IMG/VR virus record: IMGVR_UViG_3300038786_000220
Coordinates: 1-24,205 of that record
Source of the DNA: a virus
DNA: 24,205 bases
Strand: one strand, 5' to 3'
In this document: piece after piece, positions 17,727 through 23,610 of the stretch
How the letters are laid out: each line of letters opens with the position of its first letter
How positions within the stretch are numbered: the stretch's first letter is position 1
Position numbers and translations under genes: made by a program
The notes under the pieces: model-generated
Database searches by the model: none
What the model was told of the DNA's origin: nothing
Seen by the model: the letters and a program-made list of their open reading frames with translations, nothing else

Positions 17727-19546
17727 TATATCTGCTTTCTATTTTTAGCTTGTATTTTAGAAAAAATAGTATTAGGAACAGCTGGTTCATCAAAATAAAC
17801 TGAAAGAGCTCCTTGTTCTCCTAATTTAGCGTCATCTAAAACTACAACATTATCTCTGTCTAGCCATCCTCCTCTAAATAATGCAACTTCTTCTCTGCTT
17901 AATATTATGTCTCCAAACGAATCCAAGTTAATTACTTCTTCAGGTAGTGCACTATTTGGTTCGAAGTTTATCTTCTGTTGAGTGACTGTTCTTTTAAAGA
18001 ATACATACCTTGATTTACCGTTTCCAATATCTTCAAGTATTGGTGTAGAAGGGGTAACTGTAACCTTGTCTAATACATAATAGCCTAGTCTCCTCGCATC
18101 TTCTTCAGCTTTAGATATAAATCTAACATTAACTGAATCAATACCCTCTACGTTCTCTAATATTGCTATAATGTCTGATTTTGGTAAACGATCTCTTCTT
18201 GTTATATTGATTAAATATTCAGAAATCTTAGAACGAACTTCAGAATAAAGAGTTGGTTTGTGATATCCTTCGAAATATCTAAGTTTTATATCCATTCTAA
18301 AATACTGTAAAATAGGTTCTACTATTTTAACCTCAGTCGTAACCATTTGTTGTCCACTATTTTCAAGTAGTGATAAAAATCCATTTTTTTCGTCACTCGA
18401 GAAAAAGAATTCATCTAACTCCAAATTAAAATAATCTTTGTTATTTGTTAATTTTCTTGCAGTATCAGGTAACATAAATAAATATATTACATTATCATCA
18501 TCAATATACCCATCATCTGTTGTATTATAAGCATCTAAATAAGAAAACATTCCATATCTTGAAAGAAAATGTTCATATGAATTTGGATTAGCTAATACAA
18601 ATGAATGTGATTGTAATGGTGCTATTAGTTTAGTTAATTTAATGTCTTCTGGGTCTGCTCCCATTTTAGGGGAAGTTGTAAATGAAGATTCTAGCAATTC
18701 ATTTAAATCATATTCATCTCCTAATGAATCAAAACCAGGAGTTATAAATTTAAATGTAAGATCTTTAGAACCAGTTAAGTTTCCTTTAGCTCCGTCAGTC
18801 TTTAAATATTCTACATTAATTGAAGCTCCAGTTGTAGGTATCATACCAAATGAACCATTGCCAAAATAAATGTCTAATCCTCCATTAATACCCGTTTTAA
18901 CTAAATACCCCTTAGTTCCAACCTTCATATCATATAATGAATCATATTTAGTCCATAATTCACTGTTAATACTAACTCTAACTGAATGATGATCTGTATT
19001 ACCTCTAACAACTATATTATATGATTGTAATTTTTCACCAGTTGAAGTTACAACTTGCGATTCAATTTTCCCTTGCGATATTGGTATATAAATATAATCT
19101 GAACTACCTTTATCTATTCTAAACTTATCATTGTTTGTTTTTAAGATATATTCTAATCCGTTTGATGTGCATTTAATTATAGAATTCTTAGATATATTAA
19201 GAGCATCACCTGCAATATCTTCTAAAGATGTTGTGCTCAATCTTATTTTTACTTCACCATAAGAACTTGCTCCTCTAAATGCATCATGACCAGCTAACCT
19301 AGCTAATCCATAAATAGATTCTGGATTCTGTGCAGTTAACATATTTTGCTCAACCGTAGCATCCTCTACGTAGAAGAATATTAGTTTAGTTATTTCTGAC
19401 AATACATCAAGAATTTGAGAGAAAGGTGAAGCTGTTGTAAATAACTCACCAGTTCTTCCATATATACGAGAAATATATGATCTCGTATCGGAGATCATTT
19501 CGTTTGCTTTTATTCTAGTTGTATTTAAAAAATTAAATTTAGGCAT
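17726..19546 (-). CDS. gp6: baseplate wedge protein, gp6-like (baseplate J family)
   Basis: 606 residues (T4 gp6 has 660). The N-terminal helical part includes FFYVEDATVEQNMLTAQN (57-74) and SIYGLARLAGHDAFRGASS (77-95), typical of gp6/J proteins, where this region packs in the wedge core. Residues 223-256 carry the family hallmark: a strand ending FGNGSFGMIPTTG, then INVEYLKTDGAKGN. About 405-480 is the C-terminal J-like domain (LQYFRMDIKLRYFEGY, LPKSDIIAILENVEGIDSV). In T4, two gp6 copies with gp7 form the trifurcation unit, and gp6 dimers link neighbouring wedges into the ring. The gene sits directly behind the gp25-like gene (19-base gap), the conserved 25-6 order of contractile tails. No abnormality is seen. 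The family call is firm by motif. Confidence 0.9.
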   Translation of the reverse strand: MPKFNFLNTTRIKANEMISDTRSYISRIYGRTGELFTTASPFSQILDVLSEITKLIFFYVEDATVEQNMLTAQNPESIYGLARLAGHDAFRGASSYGEVKIRLSTTSLEDIAGDALNISKNSIIKCTSNGLEYILKTNNDKFRIDKGSSDYIYIPISQGKIESQVVTSTGEKLQSYNIVVRGNTDHHSVRVSINSELWTKYDSLYDMKVGTKGYLVKTGINGGLDIYFGNGSFGMIPTTGASINVEYLKTDGAKGNLTGSKDLTFKFITPGFDSLGDEYDLNELLESSFTTSPKMGADPEDIKLTKLIAPLQSHSFVLANPNSYEHFLSRYGMFSYLDAYNTTDDGYIDDDNVIYLFMLPDTARKLTNNKDYFNLELDEFFFSSDEKNGFLSLLENSGQQMVTTEVKIVEPILQYFRMDIKLRYFEGYHKPTLYSEVRSKISEYLINITRRDRLPKSDIIAILENVEGIDSVNVRFISKAEEDARRLGYYVLDKVTVTPSTPILEDIGNGKSRYVFFKRTVTQQKINFEPNSALPEEVINLDSFGDIILSREEVALFRGGWLDRDNVVVLDDAKLGEQGALSVYFDEPAVPNTIFSKIQAKNRKQI

Positions 19547-19565
19547 TTTGTATTTTTTTATAATT

Positions 19566-19919
19566 TTATATGTAAACTCCTAACTGAAATCTAGAATCTA
19601 CAGTAATATCTAAAAACATTGCATGTCGTGTAGCATCTTCTACCATTTCAACAGTGACATCTACACTATATTTTCTAGCCAAAGGCACATGTGCATTCAA
19701 CTGTTCATCTATTATTTTCTTTAATTGGTAATCATTATATCTTAATTCATATACGTGATCTTCTAAATTAGCACCGAAATCAGGTGCTCCTAAAACCTCT
19801 CCCTTTCTAGTAAAAAGAACAGTTTCTATCTGAGTTAATAACATAGACAACTCTGCATCCTGTTGGAGTGCGTCTGGCTTGTAATTAGGTTCACCTATAT
19901 TTTTAATGTAAAATTCCAT
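19566..19919 (-). CDS. gp25: baseplate wedge subunit, gp25-like
   Basis: 117 residues (T4 gp25: 132). The core pattern of the gp25 family is at residues 30-59: QIETVLFTRKGEVLGAPDFG, then NLEDHVYEL, followed by helix YNDYQLKKIIDEQL and the C-terminal strands. gp25 is the most conserved wedge piece of contractile tails (phage, type VI secretion, tailocins). It bridges the gp6/gp7 core to the sheath's first ring. The conserved E-P-R-type core is only partly visible (E41 and P46 present; basic residues R38/K39 just before). Start at ATG 19919 after an A-rich leader, 16 bases behind the 276-codon gene and followed by the gp6-like gene, which supports the assignment. Confidence 0.92.
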   Translation of the reverse strand: MEFYIKNIGEPNYKPDALQQDAELSMLLTQIETVLFTRKGEVLGAPDFGANLEDHVYELRYNDYQLKKIIDEQLNAHVPLARKYSVDVTVEMVEDATRHAMFLDITVDSRFQLGVYI

Positions 19920-19935
19920 ATAATTATATATCCTT

Positions 19936-20766
19936 TTAAGAATGCATCATCCAATCAGTTCCTTCATCAGTTTTAATCTCTTCGATAACCGCGTCTAACT
20001 CATCTTCTCCCATTCCTTGAATAAGGTCTGCATTTACTGTAACGTTTCCTGGTAGAGTGAATCCAAAGATTCCTAATTTCTGCCCTAGTGATATTTTTAT
20101 CTTGGCGGAACAATATCTAAAAAATGCTTCATCACCAAATAATGCACATTCTGGAATTGTTTCGTAAACTTCTAATATAACATTCTTTGATGGAGTTCCT
20201 CCTGTGAATTTCAACTCATGTGTTAATTGACTATATTGAAAACTAATTGGATTTTCAATGATCTGTCTAGCAAGATCATAAAAACTTTCATTAATAACAT
20301 ATGCTTGTAAGTTTTCCGCTCCTGCTGCAGTTTGAGATCCTCCTGACATTCCATTATGCATCATTCTTTCTGCTGAAAAATCACCTTGATTAAAATTCAT
20401 ATCTGAAGATCCACCATATCTTGATCCTGTTTCTGCACATCCATATACTGAATATATTTCATTTCCTCCTGTTTCGGAATTAGGACCCGGTAACGTAATA
20501 GATCTATTAGACTTAAAATACTCTGTAGAAAATAAAGCTACAGGTATTACTACTAAACTTTCTTTAACCGAGTATTCATAATTTTTATAAAACCACTTCT
20601 TTGCTCTCTTGACAATATTTTGAACTTCTTTCTTTGGTAAATTCATCGGAATCATGCAAGAACCTGTAACGTCATCCGCTAATTCTAAAACAAATTCATT
20701 AAAACAATTACTACCAAATTGAGGATTTTCTAACCACGACTCTTCACCTACAAAAATATTACTCAT
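19936..20766 (-). CDS. virion structural protein, possible neck/connector component
   Basis: 276 residues. Segments: an acidic N-terminus; a helical basic stretch KKEVQNIVKRAKKWFYKNYEY (45-65); a strand region with VIPVALF and NRSITLPGP; a flexible Gly/Ser/Met-rich loop (about 95-150); a C-terminal domain with VILEVYETIPECALFGDEA (195-213), RYCSAKIKISLGQKLGIF and FTLPGNVTVN; and an acidic tail. My impression is of a head-tail neck-type protein of large phages, with the RAKKWFY and LG..L..F..LPG patterns, but no named family can be confirmed by eye. The position directly upstream of gp25 and gp6 supports a virion role. Fifteen bases separate it from the amidoligase-like gene. Alternative: another baseplate or tail-terminator protein. 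Confidence 0.72.
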   Translation of the reverse strand: MSNIFVGEESWLENPQFGSNCFNEFVLELADDVTGSCMIPMNLPKKEVQNIVKRAKKWFYKNYEYSVKESLVVIPVALFSTEYFKSNRSITLPGPNSETGGNEIYSVYGCAETGSRYGGSSDMNFNQGDFSAERMMHNGMSGGSQTAAGAENLQAYVINESFYDLARQIIENPISFQYSQLTHELKFTGGTPSKNVILEVYETIPECALFGDEAFFRYCSAKIKISLGQKLGIFGFTLPGNVTVNADLIQGMGEDELDAVIEEIKTDEGTDWMMHS

Positions 20767-20781
20767 TTTTTATTATTATTT

Positions 20782-22074
20782 TTAAACTTCTTTATATAAG
20801 ATCTTTTCAGTATCTTTAAATCTAGCTTGTTTTTTATCGTATCTTCCTTCTCTGAATATTCCGCCTTCCATAGAACCCTTTAGTATTCCATCACCGTATA
20901 TATAACCGTCTTTAATATTGACACTTTGATGAACATAACTACTTTTAATCTTCGAAGAAGTTATTACACAGTTATCGTAAAAATTACAGTAATTAATATC
21001 TGATCCTTCAATCTCACACTTGAATAAATCACAGTGTGCTAATTCACCTCTTACCTTACAATCTATAAAATCGTATCTTTCAAGATCAACACAATATCTA
21101 AGTTCTCCATTTTGTACTTGTACCTTTCCAGTATCTGTATCGTAGTTTATATGGCCCTTAACTAAAGTACCGTGCGTGAATAATTTCATTACAAGTTCTT
21201 TAATGTTAACCCAATGTAGATCTAATATTTGTGGATATTTAACTAGGTCAACTGTAAAGGTAACGTCATTCCATTCTTTTTCTATAAATCTCCAATCTTT
21301 CCTTGCATCTATAATACGTTGATTATCAGAAAGTATTTTCTTTAGCTCTAATGCGTTCAGTGGTGTGAAGTGGTTATCTATAGTTGAATTCCAAAGTTGA
21401 ATTAAGAATTGATCTAACATGTGAAGTATTGTTGAAGTTTTCTTTTCCCAGTCAGCTCCTCCAATATATCTAAATTCTAAGTAGTTTTTATGTCTTTTGT
21501 CGAAATTGATTCCGTAGTATTTAGAATCAGGATAAATGAAGTTTTGTGAATGTATTTGCTCACCGTTAAATAAACTCATACCTGTTTTAGGTAATACGAA
21601 TTTTACAGATTTTGCATATGCTGAATTTTTTCTTTCAGGAAAGAATTTGAATACTTGATCTTCTTTAAAATCTAGTATAAACTTAAGCACGTTCATTTTA
21701 GAGATACGGTACTTGTCTTCTATTTTGTTTTTATCAAACGATAAATTTAAGTGAATTGACGTTCTATTATTTGTATATCCATTTTCTTCAATCCAACGGC
21801 ATACATTTATAATCATTAACCTTGCACCGTAATATTCTTGAGGTCCTGTAACAAGCTCCATTAGCTTCTCACCACCACTCATATCTGGTTCTATTTTAAA
21901 TTCGTCTTTGGTAACTTCAAAGTCACTATGTGCTTTTTTCTCTACTCTAATCTTTTTATTTAATAAACTAGCAAGTTCTTTCGCAGTTTTATCAATTGAT
22001 AGATTTGAATAAAACTCGAATTCTACGCCGACAAGGCAGTTTTTTAGTACTTCTGAATCGTTAAATGTGTTCAT
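20782..22074 (-). CDS. amidoligase-like (carboxylate-amine ligase) enzyme with pentapeptide-like C-terminus
   Basis: 430 residues. Residues 14-206 show the pattern of the putative amidoligase family, relatives of glutamate-cysteine ligase and glutamine synthetase that join a carboxylate to an amine using ATP. Key parts are GVEFEF (16-21; E18 and E20 likely metal/ATP ligands), EPDMS (62-66), MELVTGP (72-78), SIHLNLSF (106-113; H108 and N110) and NYLEFRYIGG (197-206). A helical middle follows. Residues about 333-411 then form short F/C/I-centred turns (YDFIDCKV, HCDLFKCEIE, NYCNFYDNCV) like a pentapeptide-repeat right-handed helix. The gene heads the tail operon and is followed 15 bases later by a virion gene. 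Substrate unknown: it may modify a virion or host protein or make a small peptide-like product. The leader holds an AT-rich inverted repeat. Confidence 0.78.
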   Translation of the reverse strand: MNTFNDSEVLKNCLVGVEFEFYSNLSIDKTAKELASLLNKKIRVEKKAHSDFEVTKDEFKIEPDMSGGEKLMELVTGPQEYYGARLMIINVCRWIEENGYTNNRTSIHLNLSFDKNKIEDKYRISKMNVLKFILDFKEDQVFKFFPERKNSAYAKSVKFVLPKTGMSLFNGEQIHSQNFIYPDSKYYGINFDKRHKNYLEFRYIGGADWEKKTSTILHMLDQFLIQLWNSTIDNHFTPLNALELKKILSDNQRIIDARKDWRFIEKEWNDVTFTVDLVKYPQILDLHWVNIKELVMKLFTHGTLVKGHINYDTDTGKVQVQNGELRYCVDLERYDFIDCKVRGELAHCDLFKCEIEGSDINYCNFYDNCVITSSKIKSSYVHQSVNIKDGYIYGDGILKGSMEGGIFREGRYDKKQARFKDTEKILYKEV

Positions 22075-22078
22075 TATC

Positions 22079-22113
22079 GAATATATATTAAACTTAAGTT
22101 AGTTTATATATTC
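22079..22113. repeat. AT-rich inverted repeat just upstream of the amidoligase-like gene
   Basis: Arms of 9 bases (GAATATATA at 22079-22087 and its complement at 22105-22113), with further AAC/GTT pairing after a short bulge and the 10-base palindrome AACTTAAGTT (22091-22100) in the middle. It ends 4 bases before the start codon (minus strand), inside the 5' leader of the tail operon. It could be a late-promoter element, an operator or a translation-control hairpin. AT-only arms arise easily by chance, so the function is unproven. Confidence 0.35.
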
Positions 22114-22158
22114 AATTTATATTTAATTAATTTCGTAATATGTGCATACTTGAATAAA

Positions 22159-22317
22159 CTATGTTGCATTTGATAACCACTTATAAAACAATCTGCCTAT
22201 TAAACTTTTACTAGGGTCTAAGAAGTAATATTCAGATGTTATACCACCGAATTGTACCAGCCTAAACAATACTATAATTAACGATAATGGCACAATTATA
22301 AGCAACTTAAACGCCAC
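22159..22317 (-). CDS. possible 52-residue single-span membrane protein (GTG start)
   Basis: An open minus-strand frame from GTG 22317 to TAG 22159 inside an otherwise empty gap. Residues 4-23 (KLLIIVPLSLIIVLFRLVQF) form a convincing transmembrane helix with a basic residue before it. The C-terminal part, YYFLDPSKSLIGRLFYKWL, has a protein-like mix of residues and Gly/Pro/Asp codons uncommon in random AT-rich DNA. There is no ATG in frame; the frame is open further up to a stop near 22339. An ATG (22349) in another frame with a better A-rich leader begins MVIKSFLYIAM, and a single extra base would join it to this frame. So either GTG is used, the gene is frameshifted, or the frame is spurious. 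Function unknown. Confidence 0.4.
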   Translation of the reverse strand: MAFKLLIIVPLSLIIVLFRLVQFGGITSEYYFLDPSKSLIGRLFYKWLSNAT

Positions 22318-22408
22318 ATTGCAATGTATAAAAATGATTTAATTACCATCTTAGTAGTTTTTTCTATAATGTATTTAATTAATCTTTCCAGGTCTATTTA
22401 TCTAAGGT

Positions 22409-22433
22409 GTTATTATACCATAGTTAGCCACAA
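22409..22433 (-). repeat. 3'-end element E (copy of 22766-22790)
   Basis: Gene-sense edge TTGTGGCTAAC, followed by TATGG and TAATAAC. It matches the element at 22766-22790 in 21 of 25 positions in the same orientation, and contains the stop codon of the 89-codon gene (22424-22426). Two diverged copies, each at the end of a different small gene, are unlikely by chance. GGCTAAC nearly fits the RYYYAAC outer box of integron attC sites. Confidence 0.6.
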
Positions 22434-22693
22434 TTGATTGCTCGAAGTAGGTCTTCTGCTAAAATATCAGTGCATCCTTGTTTGTGTATGTATTCTAAGT
22501 CGGTTTTGTTTAATTCCGCAATTAACAGTTCCCTTTGGTGGCTAACACCAGATAAAATTAATTGCTCTTTATGTTTTTTTAATAGAGCACATACCTCGCT
22601 GTAGTGGTAGTAAACGCCATTTTGTGTTTCTGTTCCTTTTGCATTATTTATAATAAATTTTCCTATTGGTTCTTTATTTTTATTGTTTCCCAC
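22424..22693 (-). CDS. small unknown protein with HKEQL-x-LSGV motif; GTG start, probable 5' frameshift
   Basis: 89 codons from GTG 22693, the only start in frame. Nineteen bases upstream an ATG (22712) with an A-rich leader of the kind used elsewhere here opens a five-codon frame MTNQN followed by TAA. Deleting one T from the AATTAAA run would give MTNQNKVGNNKNKEP in frame, so the true gene probably starts at 22712 and is broken or mis-read by one base. Residues 41-50 are HKEQLILSGV, shared with the 81-codon gene at 23091-23336. The rest differs: a Tyr-rich turn, then a helical acidic C-terminus with Cys at 74 and 88. No known family. The stop lies inside palindromic element E. Confidence 0.6.
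   Translation of the reverse strand: MGNNKNKEPIGKFIINNAKGTETQNGVYYHYSEVCALLKKHKEQLILSGVSHQRELLIAELNKTDLEYIHKQGCTDILAEDLLRAINCG
22544..22573 (-). repeat. 30-base direct repeat copy 1 (codes HKEQLILSGV)
   Basis: Identical at 29 of 30 bases to 23205-23234, in the same orientation and codon phase. The single difference changes Ile to Thr. Similarity falls off sharply on both sides, so this is a shared module inside two otherwise different genes. Confidence 0.8.
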
Positions 22694-22739
22694 TTTAATT
22701 TTGATTTGTCATTGTTTTTTTATTAATTGGTTTCAAAAT

Positions 22740-22790
22740 GTGTTATTAATTTAACACCCTTTTTAGTTATTAAGCCTTAGTTAGGCACAA
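22740..22790 (-). repeat. 3'-end element D with attC-like boxes
   Basis: It begins 2 bases after the stop of the 77-codon gene. In gene sense: TATTGTGCCTAAC, a small hairpin GCCT/AGGC, then about 20 bases on, the perfect hairpin GTGTTA/TAACAC (22740-22757). GCCTAAC fits the integron attC R'' consensus RYYYAAC exactly, and GTTAAAT in the far hairpin fits R' GTTRRRY, though the two boxes pair only over four bases. Bases 22766-22790 are repeated at 22409-22433. Confidence 0.6.
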
Positions 22791-22792
22791 TA

Positions 22793-23026
22793 TTACCCAA
22801 CCTTGTTTATACCACTAAATTGTGTCTTTAAAAGTTCCATAGCTTTTTTAAAGTTGTTTTCTACACTATCAACTTCATCTTTATATTCAGAAGAACTATC
22901 TGCATATAGTATAGTCCATCCATTTTTACCAGCTTGTATCGTTACTATTAATTGGCTCATTCCAACCTTAAAACGTTTTTCTTGTGCTATCTCACTAGAT
23001 GGCATCATTCCCATAAATCTATTCAT
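22793..23026 (-). CDS. small unknown protein, 77 residues
   Basis: Soluble, mixed alpha/beta appearance: N-terminal MNRFMGMMPSSEIAQEKRF, a strand region VGMSQLIVTIQAGKNGWTIL (21-40), an acidic turn YADSSSEYKDEVD, then a C-terminal amphipathic helix (NNFKKAMELLKTQF). Four methionines (1, 5, 7, 8) leave the start uncertain; I chose the first because the A-rich leader (TTAAATAGATAAAG) precedes it. No Cys, no membrane span, no family recognised. It lies in the row of small genes and is followed by palindromic element D. Phage accessory genes of this kind often act early on host functions, but nothing here shows that. Confidence 0.7.
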   Translation of the reverse strand: MNRFMGMMPSSEIAQEKRFKVGMSQLIVTIQAGKNGWTILYADSSSEYKDEVDSVENNFKKAMELLKTQFSGINKVG

Positions 23027-23051
23027 ATCTTTATCTATTTAATTTTGCTAT

Positions 23052-23093
23052 TAATTACGCAACGTGGCATATACAATACGTTGTATGCAATTA
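23052..23093 (-). repeat. 3'-end element C, nested imperfect palindrome
   Basis: Outer arms TAATT (23052-23056) and AATTA (23089-23093) and inner arms CAACGT (23060-23065) and ACGTTG (23078-23083) are separated by unequal internal loops of 3 and 5 bases around a 12-base centre. An alternative hairpin GCAT..ATGC (23067-23088) overlaps. The outer arm contains the stop codon of the 81-codon gene. In gene sense the left edge reads AATTGCATACAAC and the right side GTTGCGTAATTAATA, both close to element B. The asymmetric double-arm form is like that of attC sites. Confidence 0.6.
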
Positions 23094-23336
23094 GTTTGCT
23101 TTAGGGCAGTTACATAAAGATTGTGTTCTAACACCTTCACTTATCTCTGTTATCCATCCAACATCGTCACATTTTTCGCAAACTAACTGTTCGCTTTGCA
23201 ATACAACACCAGATAAAGTTAATTGCTCTTTATGCCATTTTAAAAAATCAGTTAAAGATTGTTCCATTTCTAAAACACTTGTTGCTGTAAACAAATCTTC
23301 TCTACCGTTTATGTATTCTTTTAAATCTATTTTCAT
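23091..23336 (-). CDS. small protein with HKEQL-x-LSGV motif and zinc-finger-like cysteines
   Basis: 81 residues. N-terminal helical half ending FLKWHKEQLTLSGV (31-44), the motif shared with the 89-codon gene. The C-terminal half has CEKCDDVGW (53-61) and later CNC (75-77), giving a C-x2-C...C-x-C set that could bind one zinc ion. The C-x2-C-x2-x-G form resembles single DnaJ-type or ribbon knuckles in many small phage proteins. Possible roles are nucleic-acid or protein binding; none is shown. The leader TTAAATAAATAGAT before ATG 23336 follows the local A-rich pattern without a Shine-Dalgarno. The stop is embedded in palindromic element C. Confidence 0.72.
   Translation of the reverse strand: MKIDLKEYINGREDLFTATSVLEMEQSLTDFLKWHKEQLTLSGVVLQSEQLVCEKCDDVGWITEISEGVRTQSLCNCPKAN
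23205..23234 (-). repeat. 30-base direct repeat copy 2 (codes HKEQLTLSGV)
   Basis: Second copy of the module at 22544-22573 (29/30 bases identical, same frame). It lies at residues 35-44 here and at 41-50 in the other protein, with unrelated flanks downstream. Confidence 0.8.
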
Positions 23337-23359
23337 ATCTATTTATTTAAGTATGTCAT

Positions 23360-23402
23360 TATTCACGCAACTAATCTTATCTGCGGTACGTTGTACACAA
23401 TA
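23360..23402 (-). repeat. 3'-end element B, imperfect palindrome abutting a stop codon
   Basis: Outer arms TATT/AATA and inner arms CAAC (23368-23371)/GTTG (23390-23393) are separated by unequal loops (4 and 5 bases) around an 18-base centre, the same plan as element C. In gene sense it starts TATTGTGTACAAC, directly after the TAG of the 59-codon gene, and ends in GTTGCGTGAATA. It includes the small palindrome GTAC-GTT-GTAC (23386-23396). Confidence 0.6.
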
Positions 23403-23582
23403 CTACTTTACGTCTATTTCAACAATGCTAACCATACCATCTTCTTGCACTTCTTGTAAAGTATATTCTGTATAATCTTCCCACGCTTCTTTATCAATAG
23501 CTTCTTGTGCTTTTTCTCTAGTTTTAAATGTACCTTGTGCTGTTGGCATTTCCCACTCGCACTCAATTTTGTAAATTTTCAT
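23403..23582 (-). CDS. small unknown acidic protein, 59 residues
   Basis: ATG 23582 to TAG 23403, reading MKIYKIECEWEMPTAQGTF at the start, then a charged helix (KTREKAQEAIDKEAWEDYTE, about 20-39) and a C-terminal strand (MVSIVEIDV). This is a compact beta-alpha-beta-like layout with strong acidic bias (about one residue in four is Asp or Glu), which supports a real protein over a chance frame. The leader AAATAAATATAATAAAT matches neighbouring genes. Palindromic elements lie on both sides: element B directly after its stop, element A upstream. No family is recognised. A small acidic phage protein could be a DNA-mimic inhibitor, but this is speculation. Confidence 0.7.
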   Translation of the reverse strand: MKIYKIECEWEMPTAQGTFKTREKAQEAIDKEAWEDYTEYTLQEVQEDGMVSIVEIDVK

Positions 23583-23610
23583 ATTTATTATATTTATTTG
23601 TTAATATTCC

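Larger units (their letters stand above)
22075..22423. other. 349-base gap between small-gene block and tail operon
   Basis: The longest stretch without a strong gene. From right to left it contains the rest of the palindromic element at the end of the 89-codon gene, an A-rich segment with a 17-codon frame starting MVIKSF, the possible 52-codon membrane-protein frame described separately, and the AT-rich inverted repeat before the amidoligase-like gene. No Rho-independent terminator is visible. A promoter for the downstream operon is expected here but cannot be fixed by eye, because TATA-like sequence is abundant. Confidence 0.5.

Noticed and set aside
22332-22349. 17-codon frame MVIKSFLYIAM as a gene of its own
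   Set aside because: Too short and not distinguishable from chance. Kept only as a possible alternative start for the 52-codon frame.
22740-22757. Perfect hairpin GTGTTA/TAACAC as a transcription terminator
   Set aside because: The stem is short and AT-rich and lacks a following U-run in the direction of transcription. It fits better as part of the 3'-end element.
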